From an uncultured Clostridia bacterium (GTDB lineage Bacteria; Bacillota; Clostridia; TANB77; CAG-508), in contig CAKOTF010000007.1 of NCBI GenBank assembly GCA_934120045.1, positions 19,231 to 83,230 on the forward strand: a stretch of DNA of 64,000 nucleotides, read 5' to 3'. The position numbers and the translations under genes were made by a program. The notes beneath the pieces are model-generated. The model saw only the letters and a list, made by a program, of their open reading frames with translations. It was not told the DNA's origin and did no database searches. Below, piece after piece: positions 50,582-60,671 of this stretch (positions within the stretch are counted from its first letter, which is position 1; each line of letters starts with the position of its first letter).

Positions 50582-53500
50582 TTATTTATTTTCTTTTATT
50601 CTAAAATCATCTATTGTTTTCAAAAATTCTTCTACTTCTTTTAGCATCTTCATTCCTGTTGCATTTTGTAGAACATATGTAATTTGTGGTTTTAAACCTT
50701 GTGAAAATTTTATTCTATTTCTATAATTTTTTGCTAATTCATTTACATCTATGTTAAATTCCCCTAATTCAAATGTAAATACTGCAAAACTACGTTTTCC
50801 CTGAACTTTACTTATATTAAGTTTTTTACATAATATTTTTATTCTTGCAATTTCAATTAAATTTTCTATTTCACTTGGCATATTTCCAAATCTATCAATC
50901 ATTTCATCAATTACATTTTGTATATCTTCTTCATTCTTACATAATGCAATATCTTGATATATTTCAATTTTTTGACTTGAATCTGATATATATTCATCTG
51001 GAATATAACATGTTGCATCTAAATCTATTTGAACATCTATTTCTGGTTTTACTTCTTCACCTTGCATTTCTTTTACTACTTCATCTAATAAGTTACAATA
51101 TGTATCATATCCAACTTGTTCTAGATGTCCACTTTGTATTTCTCCAAGTAGACTTCCTGCCCCTCTTATTTCTAAGTCTCTCATTGCAATTTTAAATCCT
51201 GAACCAAATTCTGTAAATTCTTTTATTGCTTTTAATCTCTTATCTGCAATTTCTGATAATAATTTATCTCTTTTATATGTGATATAAGCATATCCCTGTC
51301 TATCAGATCTTCCTACTCTTCCCCTTATTTGGTATAATTGTGCTAATCCCATTCTGTCTGCATTTTCGACAATTATTGTATTTGCATTTGGAATATCTAT
51401 TCCAGATTCTAATATTGTTGTACATACTAATACATTTGTCTTTCCTTCGATAAATTCTTCCATTATATTCTCAATTTCATGTCCTGTCATTTGTCCATGT
51501 GCATATACAACTTTTGCTTCTGGTACAAGATTTGATATTTCATCTGCTTTTTGAATTATTCTTTCCACATTATTAAATAAATAAAATACTTGACCATTTC
51601 TTTCTAGTTCTCTTGTTATAGCTTCTTTTATAACTTCTTGATCATATTCTAATACATATGTTTGAACAGGCTTTCTGTTATATGGTGGCTCATATATTAC
51701 AGACATATCTCTTACACCAACAATTGACATATGAAGTGTTCTTGGGATTGGTGTTGCAGTCATTGTTAATACATCTATTGTTGCTTTATATTGTTTTATT
51801 TTTTCTTTATCTTTTACTCCAAATCTGTGTTCCTCATCTATTATTAATAATCCTAAATCTTTAAATTCAACATCTTTGCTTAATATTCTATGTGTTCCTA
51901 CTACAATGTCAACTTCTCCTAATTTTAATTTATTAATAATTTCTGTTTGCTGTTTTTTTGTTTTAAATCTATTTAATACTTCTACTCTAATACCAAAATT
52001 AGTCATTCTTTCTTTAAATTCTTTATATTGTTGTTCAGCTAATACTGTTGTTGGAGCTAAATATGCAACCTGTTTTCCTCCCATTACTGCTTTAAATGCT
52101 GCTCTAATTGCAACTTCTGTTTTTCCATATCCAACATCTCCACATAGTAGTCTATCCATTGGTTTTGAATTTTCCATGTCTTTTTTTACTTCATCAATAC
52201 AACGCAATTGATCATCTGTTTCTTGATATGGGAAACTATCTTCAAATTGAGTTTGCCATGGTGTATCTGCTGGAAAAGCATAACCTTTTGATTTTTCTCT
52301 TTTTGCATATAATTCTATTAATTCTTTTGCAACTTGTCTTAAATTTTTCTTTACTTTTGCTTTAGTATTTAACCATTCTTTTGTTCCAAGTTTATTTACT
52401 TTTAATCCGCCTTCATCTCCACCAACATATTTTCTTACACTATCTAATTGGTTTGTTGGAACATATAATACATCATCACCATAATATTTAAGTTTTATAT
52501 AATCTTTTGTTGTTCCATCTGCAGTAATAGTATTTACACCTATAAAAATTCCTATTCCATAATTTTTATGAACTACATAATCTCCTATTTTTAAATCTGC
52601 ATATACTACTTTTTCTCCTTCTTTAAATGCTGATGATTTATATGTTTTTCTTTTTTCTCCTTCAATTAGTTCTTGTGATGTTATTACTAATTGATTTGTA
52701 TCAAAACATTCAAATCCTGATGATAATTTCCCTACACTAACTGTTACAAGGCTTTCTGTATTTTTTACTATTATTGTTTGATTTAAGTTTTCTTCATATT
52801 TGTTTATTATCTCTTTTTCATTTAGTAATGAACATATCTTTTTCGCCTTTTCCTTTGTTTCAGCTAAAATGTAAATCCTTTTTTTCTCTTCTTGTGCTTT
52901 TAATAATTCTTTAAATAATATTTCAATTTCACTTTTTGAAAAATTTCTTTCTTTATATATCCATTTATATTTTTCTGCTTGTATTTTTACTTCATTATCT
53001 AATTTTTCTATATAAATTATTTGCTTTCCGTTTAATTTATCTTCAAATTGATTAAAATTACAAATATTTTTTAATGCTTCAGGTATAATTTTTTCTTTAT
53101 CTATTAATAATTGAATTATATTTTGACTATCTTTGTTTACATTTATTGTTCTTTGCTCTATTTTTGATTGCTCATCTAAAAATACTAAATATTTGTCTGT
53201 TATATAATCTAATATTGTATCTTGTTCTGTATAAAATGAATTAAGATATCTATCAATTTTACTTATATAATTACCAGCTTTTATTAGTTCTATATCTTGT
53301 TCAATTGTTTCTTGTAATTTTTCAGAATAAATTGTGTTTCTTATATTTGTTATTACATCTTCTATATTTGATTCTAATATATATTCATGTGCCGGATATA
53401 TGGTTATCTTATCAATGTTTTCTGTTGAACGTTGACTTACTACATTAAAATATCTAATTGAGTCTATTTCATCTCCCCAAAATTCAAGTCTAACTCCTTC

Positions 53501-54058
53501 TTTTTCGTTAACTGAAATATCAACTATTCCACCTCTAACACTAAATTGTCCTCTTCCTTCTATTAAGTCACATCTTACATATCCTAATTCTACTAGTTTT
53601 TGTTTTATTGTTTCAAGATTTTCTGAATCTCCAACCTTAAAATTTAGTGTGTTTTTATATAATGCTTTTTTACTTATCATTTTTTGAAGAACTGCTTCTA
53701 TTGTTGTTATTACTACTCCTGTTCTCATTTCTTGCATTTTATTTAATGTTTCAATTCTTTCATATGGTAAGTCTTTGCTTTCTGCAACATAATCATATGT
53801 TACTATTTCTTTTTTTGGTAAATAATATACTTTATCTGTAAAATATTTTATATCTTTCAATATTTTTTGTGCTTGAATTTCATTATATGTTATTACTAAG
53901 ATTGGTCTTTTTGCAAATTCTCTTGTTGCAGATATCATTTGCGTCATTCCAACGTCTGTTAAGCCCGATATAGCTATCGGGCTTTTTTTACTTTCTATTG
54001 TTTTTATGTACTCACAAAATTTAGGATTTTTACCTAATTCTCCTAATATTGTATTCAT
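50582..54058 (-). CDS. mfd: Transcription-repair coupling factor
   Basis: A 1158-residue translocase that displaces stalled RNA polymerase and recruits UvrA. It has the UvrB-like N-terminus, the CarD-like polymerase-interaction domain (VYADLKIGDYVVHKNYGIGI), the RecG-like motor with Walker A GDVGYGKTEVA, DEEHRFGV and QIRGRVGRSDRQGYAY, and a C-terminal TRCF domain. Full length for the family. The 5' coding region contains a strong hairpin (see 53961). Located between a 594-residue hypothetical gene (28-base gap) and the rRNA methylase. Confidence 0.98.
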   Translation of the reverse strand: MNTILGELGKNPKFCEYIKTIESKKSPIAISGLTDVGMTQMISATREFAKRPILVITYNEIQAQKILKDIKYFTDKVYYLPKKEIVTYDYVAESKDLPYERIETLNKMQEMRTGVVITTIEAVLQKMISKKALYKNTLNFKVGDSENLETIKQKLVELGYVRCDLIEGRGQFSVRGGIVDISVNEKEGVRLEFWGDEIDSIRYFNVVSQRSTENIDKITIYPAHEYILESNIEDVITNIRNTIYSEKLQETIEQDIELIKAGNYISKIDRYLNSFYTEQDTILDYITDKYLVFLDEQSKIEQRTINVNKDSQNIIQLLIDKEKIIPEALKNICNFNQFEDKLNGKQIIYIEKLDNEVKIQAEKYKWIYKERNFSKSEIEILFKELLKAQEEKKRIYILAETKEKAKKICSLLNEKEIINKYEENLNQTIIVKNTESLVTVSVGKLSSGFECFDTNQLVITSQELIEGEKRKTYKSSAFKEGEKVVYADLKIGDYVVHKNYGIGIFIGVNTITADGTTKDYIKLKYYGDDVLYVPTNQLDSVRKYVGGDEGGLKVNKLGTKEWLNTKAKVKKNLRQVAKELIELYAKREKSKGYAFPADTPWQTQFEDSFPYQETDDQLRCIDEVKKDMENSKPMDRLLCGDVGYGKTEVAIRAAFKAVMGGKQVAYLAPTTVLAEQQYKEFKERMTNFGIRVEVLNRFKTKKQQTEIINKLKLGEVDIVVGTHRILSKDVEFKDLGLLIIDEEHRFGVKDKEKIKQYKATIDVLTMTATPIPRTLHMSIVGVRDMSVIYEPPYNRKPVQTYVLEYDQEVIKEAITRELERNGQVFYLFNNVERIIQKADEISNLVPEAKVVYAHGQMTGHEIENIMEEFIEGKTNVLVCTTILESGIDIPNANTIIVENADRMGLAQLYQIRGRVGRSDRQGYAYITYKRDKLLSEIADKRLKAIKEFTEFGSGFKIAMRDLEIRGAGSLLGEIQSGHLEQVGYDTYCNLLDEVVKEMQGEEVKPEIDVQIDLDATCYIPDEYISDSSQKIEIYQDIALCKNEEDIQNVIDEMIDRFGNMPSEIENLIEIARIKILCKKLNISKVQGKRSFAVFTFELGEFNIDVNELAKNYRNRIKFSQGLKPQITYVLQNATGMKMLKEVEEFLKTIDDFRIKENK
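53961..53989 (+). terminator. Antisense intrinsic terminator inside mfd
   Basis: AAGCCCGATA-TAGC-TATCGGGCTT followed by seven T on the plus strand, a perfect ten-pair GC-rich stem in an AT-rich coding region. It encodes SPIAISG in mfd and is oriented to stop antisense transcripts; in sense it lacks the T-run. Confidence 0.6.
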
Positions 54059-54086
54059 TTCTGATTCCTTCCTTGTATTTATCTAT

Positions 54087-55871
54087 CTACCGTTCCTCTG
54101 AATAAAGAACAAGCTCATCATTTTCATTTTTTATATATTTTTTTCCATCTTCCAAATCTATATATCTCGGTACAACTTCATAAACAACTTTTTCTTTTCC
54201 TTTTTTTATTATTTTTTTCATCTTTTGAAGATGTTTAGGATATCTTCTTGGATCTGCTAAAAAAGCCAAATGATTTATAAAACCACTTCTATAATCTGTT
54301 TCTCTTGTATTATCTGCTGTTTTTATTATTGATTTCTCTTGTTCATATGTAATTGGAAATAGATAATTTGTTCCTATATTTTTTCCATTAGACATAAAAT
54401 CTTCTTTTCCATCATATAATCTTATTATAGAACTTCCTTGTTTTGAATATATAAATTTTAAAAATTCACTTCTGTCTATATGTAATCTTAGTGGCATATT
54501 TAATCCAGGAATATCTGCTCCAACTAAAACATATCTTGACTTTTTATTTTCATCTATTATTCCCCAATTTTTAGAAACATTTTCAGTAATTAAAAAATCC
54601 ATTAATGAATATATAGAATTATCTTTTTGCTTATATGAGAATTCTCGAATATTTTCTAATCTAGAATATAGAGTAATATCTTTTTTTAAATCATTCTCAA
54701 AACCTTCTAAACCTCCAACACTCGAAAAATACTCTCTATATTTTTTTTCAAATTTCTTAGCAATTTCAGCTATTTCTTCATCTTGGTATACTACTTCACT
54801 TTTTTTGAAATCTGCTCTTTTCATTGCCTTTTCATACATTTCATCATACATTTTTTTTGCTTGTAAATAAACAAAAGCAAACTTTATCCCTAATGCTTTA
54901 ATTTTTCCTTTTGATACTTCTCTAAAATTTCTGTCATCATCAATTTTATCTTTTGTATCAAGACCTAATTCATACATTATAATATAAGACTTATACATTA
55001 CTAATACTACTTTTACAAATCTATTTGTCCAAAATGCATATAGCGCTGCCAATTTATGCAAACTCATTTTTTCCAGTTTTTCAGTATTAAATACACTATC
55101 ACTTGAAATTTGCATTACATTATCAAATCCCATTCTTCTACTTTGTTCATTTTGTCTTTGAACATACTCATTTAATACACCATACAGATTCAAATTTTTT
55201 CCAATTATCATTAAAGCATCGATATAACCTTGTTTTAAAGTTTTATCCATCTCATCCATGTTTCTTTTTATTAAAATTTTTGCTCTTTCTAATTCATTTT
55301 TTGAATAAATAAAGTCTACATCAGATTGAAGTCCTTGTCTATTTTCTTTTGTTTTTCCCGTTCGAGCTAATATTCTTCTTATCAATTCACTTTTACTAAT
55401 ACTTTTGGTCTGATTAATTAAATCTTTATCAAATTTAGACAAATAACTTCTAGAAGATGCAATTGCATCTTCTAAAAGTTGTGTTCGAGCAGTTTGAGGA
55501 TTAGCACTATATCTAATACTATCTTTACATTTTAATCTTTTTCCACTCTCTTTTTCTTCTTTAATAATTTCATTATAAGTTTCATTCATTAATTTTTCAT
55601 CTTTAAGAAGAGTCTCCATCGTATTTCTCTTTAATGTATCACTTCTAAAGGCTGGACATTTAGCAGATTCTTCAAGCATCTCATTAATAATATTTTCCAT
55701 CATTTTTTTTACTTGTTCTTTATTTATATCTGGATATCCATCATATATAGATTTCAAAAAATCTCTAACCATTATAGAATCTTTATAAAAATCTTCTCCA
55801 TTTAAAACAAAATTACTACCATCTTCTAATTTCATAGCATTATTTAATATAACATAAAATTCATCAACCAT
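54087..55871 (-). CDS. Hypothetical protein, large helical
   Basis: A 594-residue cytoplasmic, mostly helical, highly charged protein that I do not recognise. It has many Lys/Glu-rich segments (MMENIINEMLEESAKC; KIDDDRNFREVSKGKI) and no obvious catalytic motif; the last 70 residues are basic then acidic. AGGAG precedes the ATG. It sits nine bases after topB and 28 before mfd, so it probably shares a message with DNA-metabolism genes. Host-like codon use indicates a lineage gene, not a recent arrival. Confidence 0.78.
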   Translation of the reverse strand: MVDEFYVILNNAMKLEDGSNFVLNGEDFYKDSIMVRDFLKSIYDGYPDINKEQVKKMMENIINEMLEESAKCPAFRSDTLKRNTMETLLKDEKLMNETYNEIIKEEKESGKRLKCKDSIRYSANPQTARTQLLEDAIASSRSYLSKFDKDLINQTKSISKSELIRRILARTGKTKENRQGLQSDVDFIYSKNELERAKILIKRNMDEMDKTLKQGYIDALMIIGKNLNLYGVLNEYVQRQNEQSRRMGFDNVMQISSDSVFNTEKLEKMSLHKLAALYAFWTNRFVKVVLVMYKSYIIMYELGLDTKDKIDDDRNFREVSKGKIKALGIKFAFVYLQAKKMYDEMYEKAMKRADFKKSEVVYQDEEIAEIAKKFEKKYREYFSSVGGLEGFENDLKKDITLYSRLENIREFSYKQKDNSIYSLMDFLITENVSKNWGIIDENKKSRYVLVGADIPGLNMPLRLHIDRSEFLKFIYSKQGSSIIRLYDGKEDFMSNGKNIGTNYLFPITYEQEKSIIKTADNTRETDYRSGFINHLAFLADPRRYPKHLQKMKKIIKKGKEKVVYEVVPRYIDLEDGKKYIKNENDELVLYSEER

Positions 55872-55880
55872 TATTTTCTC

Positions 55881-57848
55881 CTATTTTTTTACAATTAATT
55901 TATTAAATTTTGAATTGATATAATTTACTAATTTTGTCATAAATTCATCTGGCTTTATTTCTTTTTTAGCAACTAAATCTAAACCTTTTTCCCAACTTGC
56001 TGTAAGTTTTGCATTTAACATATCTGGCATAGAAAAATTCACAACATCATATATTGCTTCACCTTTTTGTGTTGGAGTTACTATTTGTGTTTTTGAATTT
56101 ATATCAATATATTTTATCTTTTCTAATTTTTTTATTATTTCTCCTCTTGTTGCAGATGTCCCAATTCCTGCACCTTTTATTTGTTCTCTTAATTCTTCAT
56201 CTTCAATTAGCTTTCCTGCATTTTCCATTGCTAAAATTAATGAACCTGAATTATATCTTGAAGGTGGTGTTGTTTCTGCTTCTTTTATTTCATAATTATT
56301 TACAAGTATTTCTTGTCCTTTTTTTAAACTTTTAAATACTTCTAAATTATTTTCAATTCCATCTTCATTTTCTTTTGAATTTTCGCTATTGTTTTCCACA
56401 TTTTGTGCATTTAATGTGGATTTCTTCGTTTTATTTTGAGGTCTTAAAACTTCTAAATATCCTTGTGATATGCAAACTTTTCCACTTGCTATAAATGTTT
56501 CGTTTTCTACGTCAACTACAACATTTACTTTATTATATTCTGCTGGTGGATAAAATATTGCAATAAATCTTTTTACAATAGTATTATACACCTTTTTATG
56601 CAATTCTGGCAACTTTTCATAATTTTCATATCCTTGTCCTGTTGGAATTATTGCATAGTGGTCTGTTATTTTGCTATCATTTACATATTTGGTTTTTACT
56701 AAATTTGTTGAATATTTTTCATCTACCATCTTTTTTAATAAATTTTGTACTTCTTCATCTTTATATCCTCTCATTAATCCATTCAAATTTTTTGATATTT
56801 CTTTTGCAACTGCTGTTGATAAAACTCTAGCATCTGTTCTTGGATATGTAACTAATTTTTTCTCATATAAATTTTGAATCACATCTAATGTTTCATCTGG
56901 TTTTATTTTGAATCTTTTTGTACATTCATTTTGAATTTCTGCTAAATTAAATAATAGTGGTGCATTTTCTTTTTGTTTTGATTTCTTTAATTCTGATATT
57001 ATTGCTTTTTTTCCTGCTAAACTTGCAATAAATTCTTTTGCTTCATTTTCTTTTTTAAATCCACTATCATTATATAATTTTGGAGATTCAAATAACTTTG
57101 ATTTTTCATTTACTCTCCATTCTGCTTTAAATGATCCATCTGTATTTCCAAATTCACCTATTATTTTATAATATTTTGTTTTTACAAAGTTTCTTATTTC
57201 TCTTTCTCTTGATACTATCATTCCTAATACACATGTCATTACTCTTCCTACTGAAATTGATATTTTTTCTTCATTTATTTTTGATGCTACTCTTCTTCCA
57301 TATATTATTGTTAATAGTCTTGAGAAATTTATTCCTATTAAATAATCTTCTTTTGCTCTTAAATATGCAGAGTCTGCTAAACTATCATATTCACTTTGAT
57401 TTTTTGCTTCTCTTATTCCTCTTTTTATTTCTTCTTCTGTTTGTGAATCTATCCATACTCTTTTTATTTGTGCTTTTGGATTTGGTTTTGCCATCATATA
57501 TACTAATCTTTGTATATATTCTCCTTCTCTTCCAGAGTCACCTGCATTATATATTTCTTCTACATCTTCTCTTTGTAATAATCTTTGTACTATATTAAAT
57601 TGCTTTTGTACATTTGGTATTATTTCATATTTCCATTCTGTTGGAATAAATGGTAATGTATCTAATCTCCAAAACTTTAGTTTTTCATCATATACTTCTG
57701 GATAACTCATTGTTACTAAATGACCTACACACCATGTTATTATCCAACCATCTGATTCTATGTATCCATCTTTTCTGTTCATATTTATCTTTAATGCTTT
57801 GGCAAATTCCATTGCTACAGATGGCTTTTCTGTTATTAGTAGTTTCAT
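55881..57848 (-). CDS. topB: DNA topoisomerase III (type IA)
   Basis: A 655-residue type IA topoisomerase that decatenates and relaxes DNA through a tyrosine-linked single-strand break. The Toprim domain shows ITEKPSVAMEFAKAL and the acidic AGDSGREGE; the active-site tyrosine is Tyr335 in LVTYPRTDARVLS, and SISVGRVMTCVLGMIV marks domain IV. No C-terminal zinc fingers, consistent with TopB rather than TopA. AGGAG lies close before the ATG. First gene of the topB-hypothetical-mfd-methylase cluster. Confidence 0.96.
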   Translation of the reverse strand: MKLLITEKPSVAMEFAKALKINMNRKDGYIESDGWIITWCVGHLVTMSYPEVYDEKLKFWRLDTLPFIPTEWKYEIIPNVQKQFNIVQRLLQREDVEEIYNAGDSGREGEYIQRLVYMMAKPNPKAQIKRVWIDSQTEEEIKRGIREAKNQSEYDSLADSAYLRAKEDYLIGINFSRLLTIIYGRRVASKINEEKISISVGRVMTCVLGMIVSREREIRNFVKTKYYKIIGEFGNTDGSFKAEWRVNEKSKLFESPKLYNDSGFKKENEAKEFIASLAGKKAIISELKKSKQKENAPLLFNLAEIQNECTKRFKIKPDETLDVIQNLYEKKLVTYPRTDARVLSTAVAKEISKNLNGLMRGYKDEEVQNLLKKMVDEKYSTNLVKTKYVNDSKITDHYAIIPTGQGYENYEKLPELHKKVYNTIVKRFIAIFYPPAEYNKVNVVVDVENETFIASGKVCISQGYLEVLRPQNKTKKSTLNAQNVENNSENSKENEDGIENNLEVFKSLKKGQEILVNNYEIKEAETTPPSRYNSGSLILAMENAGKLIEDEELREQIKGAGIGTSATRGEIIKKLEKIKYIDINSKTQIVTPTQKGEAIYDVVNFSMPDMLNAKLTASWEKGLDLVAKKEIKPDEFMTKLVNYINSKFNKLIVKK

Positions 57849-57958
57849 TTAGCACGCTCCTTTTCTCATTAATAATCCTCTTATTGTTATAACAAATTTG
57901 CCATTAAGTGTCAAGGCATGCCTTTTCTATTTTTAAGTATTTTCATATTTTAATGTAT

Positions 57959-58342
57959 CTATTTGAGCTTGCTGAATTTCGTTTTTTTTGCTTCTTTCCA
58001 TAATGTATAAATCTCATGAATTGCAATAAAAATCAAGAATATTCCAAATAATTTTCTTAATATTCCAACTTCAATATTTACTGAAATAATTGAACCAATT
58101 ATAGCACCTATAATTCCACAAAGTGAAACATAAATTGCCAATTTTGCATTAATATTTTTATTTCTGTAATTTACTATAATTGCTGAAATTGCTGTTGGAA
58201 TAAAATATATAAGATTTGTTGCTTGTGCAATATGTTGTTCTAATCCTGCAAATGTTGTAAGTAAAAATATTAAAATTGTACCTCCACCCATTCCTATTCC
58301 ACTAAATATTCCAGATAAACCACCAATTAATATTTGTAACAT
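57959..58342 (-). CDS. TauE/SafE (TSUP) permease, half-size unit B
   Basis: A 127-residue membrane protein equal to half of a sulfite exporter TauE/SafE-type permease. It has the repeat signature GGLSGIFSGIGMGGGTILIF at the start and a second block LCGIIGAIIGSIISVNI, giving about four helices and a lysine-rich end. TGGAGG precedes the ATG. The adjacent upstream gene encodes the matching other half with the same signature, so the two probably assemble as a heterodimer for anion (sulfur-compound or organic acid) export. Substrate unknown. Confidence 0.88.
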   Translation of the reverse strand: MLQILIGGLSGIFSGIGMGGGTILIFLLTTFAGLEQHIAQATNLIYFIPTAISAIIVNYRNKNINAKLAIYVSLCGIIGAIIGSIISVNIEVGILRKLFGIFLIFIAIHEIYTLWKEAKKTKFSKLK

Positions 58343-58357
58343 ATCTTTCCTCCAATT

Positions 58358-58726
58358 TTACAAAACAAATAACATTCTATATGCATAATATAAAATAAAA
58401 ATTGTAAACAAAATTTTTAAAATATAATCTGGTACTTTTTTTAATATTATTGCACCTATATATCCTCCAAATATTCCTCCTATTGCACATAATAATCCTG
58501 AGTTCCAATTTATATAATTATTTTTATAGTAGAAAAAACTACTCGCAATTACCATTGCTAACATACAACAAAGTGACGTTGCTCTTGCTTTTTTGGGCTC
58601 GATATCTAACATATAAATAAATGCTGGAACAAGTATCATCCCTCCGCCAGTTCCAAATAAACCACATATAATACCTGCTAAGCCTCCAATAACAGCAATT
58701 TTTATATTTAAATTTTTTTCATTCAT
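58358..58726 (-). CDS. TauE/SafE (TSUP) permease, half-size unit A
   Basis: A 122-residue membrane protein with the TSUP signature GGLAGIICGLFGTGGGMILV and the mid-repeat GGIFGGYIGAIILKKV. The ATG at 58726 lies seven or eight bases behind AGGGAT; the longer frame up to 58822 adds a non-hydrophobic lead and is not favoured. Located 15 bases upstream of the second half-size gene. A full-length TSUP has about 250 residues in two repeats; here each repeat is its own gene. Confidence 0.87.
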   Translation of the reverse strand: MNEKNLNIKIAVIGGLAGIICGLFGTGGGMILVPAFIYMLDIEPKKARATSLCCMLAMVIASSFFYYKNNYINWNSGLLCAIGGIFGGYIGAIILKKVPDYILKILFTIFILYYAYRMLFVL

Positions 58727-58833
58727 ATTTTTATCCCTAAAATTCTTATTAAAAATTTCTATTTTCATCTTACCTATGCAAAATAAAAGATAGAAAATTT
58801 TTCTTTTTTCTATCTTTTCCAAATTTTATTATT

Positions 58834-60075
58834 TTATTTAATATTTTCATCTTTAATATAATATTTTGTTCCCAGCATTTTATCTGGTAAATATTGTTGT
58901 TCAACCCAATGGCCTGGGTAATCATGTGGATATAAATATCCTTCATTATATCCTAATTCTCTCATTTTTTCTATTGGTGCATTTCTAATGTGCATTGGTA
59001 TTTCACCAGTGTCTGAGTTTGCAACATCTTCTAATGCTTTGTTAATTCCTAAATATGTTGCATTTGACTTTTTACAATTTGCAACATATACAGCTGCTTC
59101 TGCAAGTATTATTCTAGCTTCTGGCATTCCTATCATATTAACAGCTTGCATTGCAGATGTTGCAATAACAAGTGCTTGTGGGTCAGCTAGTCCAACATCT
59201 TCTGATGCACAAATTACTATTCTTCTTGCTAAAAATACTGGATCTTCTCCTCCATTTAGTGCTCTTGCTAAATATAATAATGTTGCATCTGGGTCAGATC
59301 CTCTCATTGATTTTATAAATGCACTTATATTATCATAATGTGTATCTCCATTTTTATCAAAAATTGCTTTTCTGTTTTGAATACTATTTTTGATAACTTC
59401 ATCTGTTATATGTATATATCCATCTGAACTCATACTTGTTGTTAATACTGCTATTTCTAAACCATTTAATGCTGTTCTTACATCTCCATTTGATATGTCT
59501 GCTATTTTTCTTAATGTACTGTCTTCTATTTTTATAGAATATTCTCCAAGTCCATCTTTTCTTTCAAGTGCATTTTTTAAAATTTTGTAAATATCTTCTT
59601 CTGTTAATGGATTAAGTTTTATTACCATAGATCTTGAAATTAAAGCTTTATTTACTTCAAAATATGGGTTTTCCGTTGTTGCTCCTATTAATATTATTGT
59701 TCCATTTTCTACATATGGCAAAAGTGCATCTTGTTGTAATTTATTAAATCTATGAATTTCATCTATAAACAAAATACTTTTTCCTGTTGGATTCATCATA
59801 TAATTTCTTGTTTCTTCTACAACTTTTTTTATATCTGCTACTCCTGCTGTTACTGCATTTATTTTATAAAACTTATATTTAGTTGTTTCACTTATTACTT
59901 TTGCTAATGATGTTTTTCCACATCCTGGAGGTCCAAATAATATAATACTTGATAATCTATCTGCTTTTATTGTTCTATATAATAGTTTTCCTGGACCTAT
60001 TACATGTTCTTGTCCTACATATTCTTCTAATGTTTTTGGTCTCATTCTAAATGCTAATGGTTCATTTTCATTCAT
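58834..60075 (-). CDS. rarA: Replication-associated recombination protein RarA (MgsA) AAA ATPase
   Basis: A 413-residue AAA+ ATPase of the RarA/WRNIP1 family acting at stalled replication forks. It opens with PLAFRMRPKTLEEYVGQEHV, then Walker A LFGPPGCGKTSLAKV, Walker B LFIDEIHRFNKLQQD, sensor 1 IGATTENP and the C-terminal tetramerisation domain (DPDATLLYLARALNGGEDP, PMHIRNAP). Full length. RBS AAGGG before the ATG. Private promoter at 60110. Confidence 0.97.
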   Translation of the reverse strand: MNENEPLAFRMRPKTLEEYVGQEHVIGPGKLLYRTIKADRLSSIILFGPPGCGKTSLAKVISETTKYKFYKINAVTAGVADIKKVVEETRNYMMNPTGKSILFIDEIHRFNKLQQDALLPYVENGTIILIGATTENPYFEVNKALISRSMVIKLNPLTEEDIYKILKNALERKDGLGEYSIKIEDSTLRKIADISNGDVRTALNGLEIAVLTTSMSSDGYIHITDEVIKNSIQNRKAIFDKNGDTHYDNISAFIKSMRGSDPDATLLYLARALNGGEDPVFLARRIVICASEDVGLADPQALVIATSAMQAVNMIGMPEARIILAEAAVYVANCKKSNATYLGINKALEDVANSDTGEIPMHIRNAPIEKMRELGYNEGYLYPHDYPGHWVEQQYLPDKMLGTKYYIKDENIK

Positions 60076-60109
60076 TTTTTATTTCCCTTTTCTCATATAA
60101 TCTTTGTAA

Positions 60110-60138
60110 ATTATAAAACTATAAACTAAAAAAGTCAA
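60110..60138 (-). promoter_or_regulatory. Sigma-A promoter of rarA
   Basis: TTGACT (60133-60138), 17-bp spacer, TATAAT (60110-60115) on the minus strand, diverging from the cassette 5 promoter. Confidence 0.75.
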
Positions 60139-60171
60139 TCTCTTTTTCGAACATTTTTTTGTATACTTTTC

Positions 60172-60200
60172 TTTACAAATTATGTTAATTGTGATATAAT
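60172..60200 (+). promoter_or_regulatory. Sigma-A promoter of cassette 5
   Basis: TTTACA (60172-60177), 17-bp spacer, TATAAT (60195-60200) with TGa extension. The 5' leader then carries an 18-base palindrome, GAAACATTATAATGTTTC (60224-60241). Confidence 0.75.
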
Positions 60201-60267
60201 ATAAATGTACGCAATTTCATTTAGAAACATTATAATGTTTCGCAAAACTTTTGGAGGGTTATTATTT

Positions 60268-60663
60268 ATGAAGTGTGATGCTATGAACATTATTACCGCC
60301 ACTAGCTACATGGCTCGTGACATTGCGATTAATGTTTTCCGCTCTGGTCATTTTAATCCTGAAGGATACACCATCAAATACAATTTGGGAGAAGGTCTCC
60401 CAAACCCTGACAATATGAAGGAAGATGACTATCCTCTTATTATCAGTGGAAGATATGATGGCTTTCCTTTCGAACTTCGCATCTTCTGTGCAACTGCAGG
60501 ATATGGGGGTACCGGTCCTCATGATATGCTCAAAATTCTTCGGACTGCGGGCTTCCCTGTAAATGAAGAGGCCATTTTGACGCCTAATTGGTCTCATGAC
60601 CGCCAGATTCTCATTAAGGGAACCATGCTCGGCATGAAAGATATTTTGACCAGCACTTTCTGA
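60268..60663 (+). CDS. ORFan small protein of unknown function (cassette 5)
   Basis: A 131-residue soluble protein, not recognised. It contains a glycine-rich turn (CATAGYGGTGPHDMLKIL) and a central strand-rich part (YPLIISGRYDGFPFELRIF). The ATG at 60268 is chosen because GGAGGG lies eight bases upstream; an ATG at 60205 has no site. The gene is starkly different in composition: 42% GC in 60301-60360 and 52% in 60541-60600, versus 22% in ruvA next door (60901-60960), with codons such as CGC, CTC, ACC and GCC. Strong sign of horizontal origin. Function unknown. Confidence 0.8.
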   Translation: MKCDAMNIITATSYMARDIAINVFRSGHFNPEGYTIKYNLGEGLPNPDNMKEDDYPLIISGRYDGFPFELRIFCATAGYGGTGPHDMLKILRTAGFPVNEEAILTPNWSHDRQILIKGTMLGMKDILTSTF

Positions 60664-60671
60664 CCTGAAGT

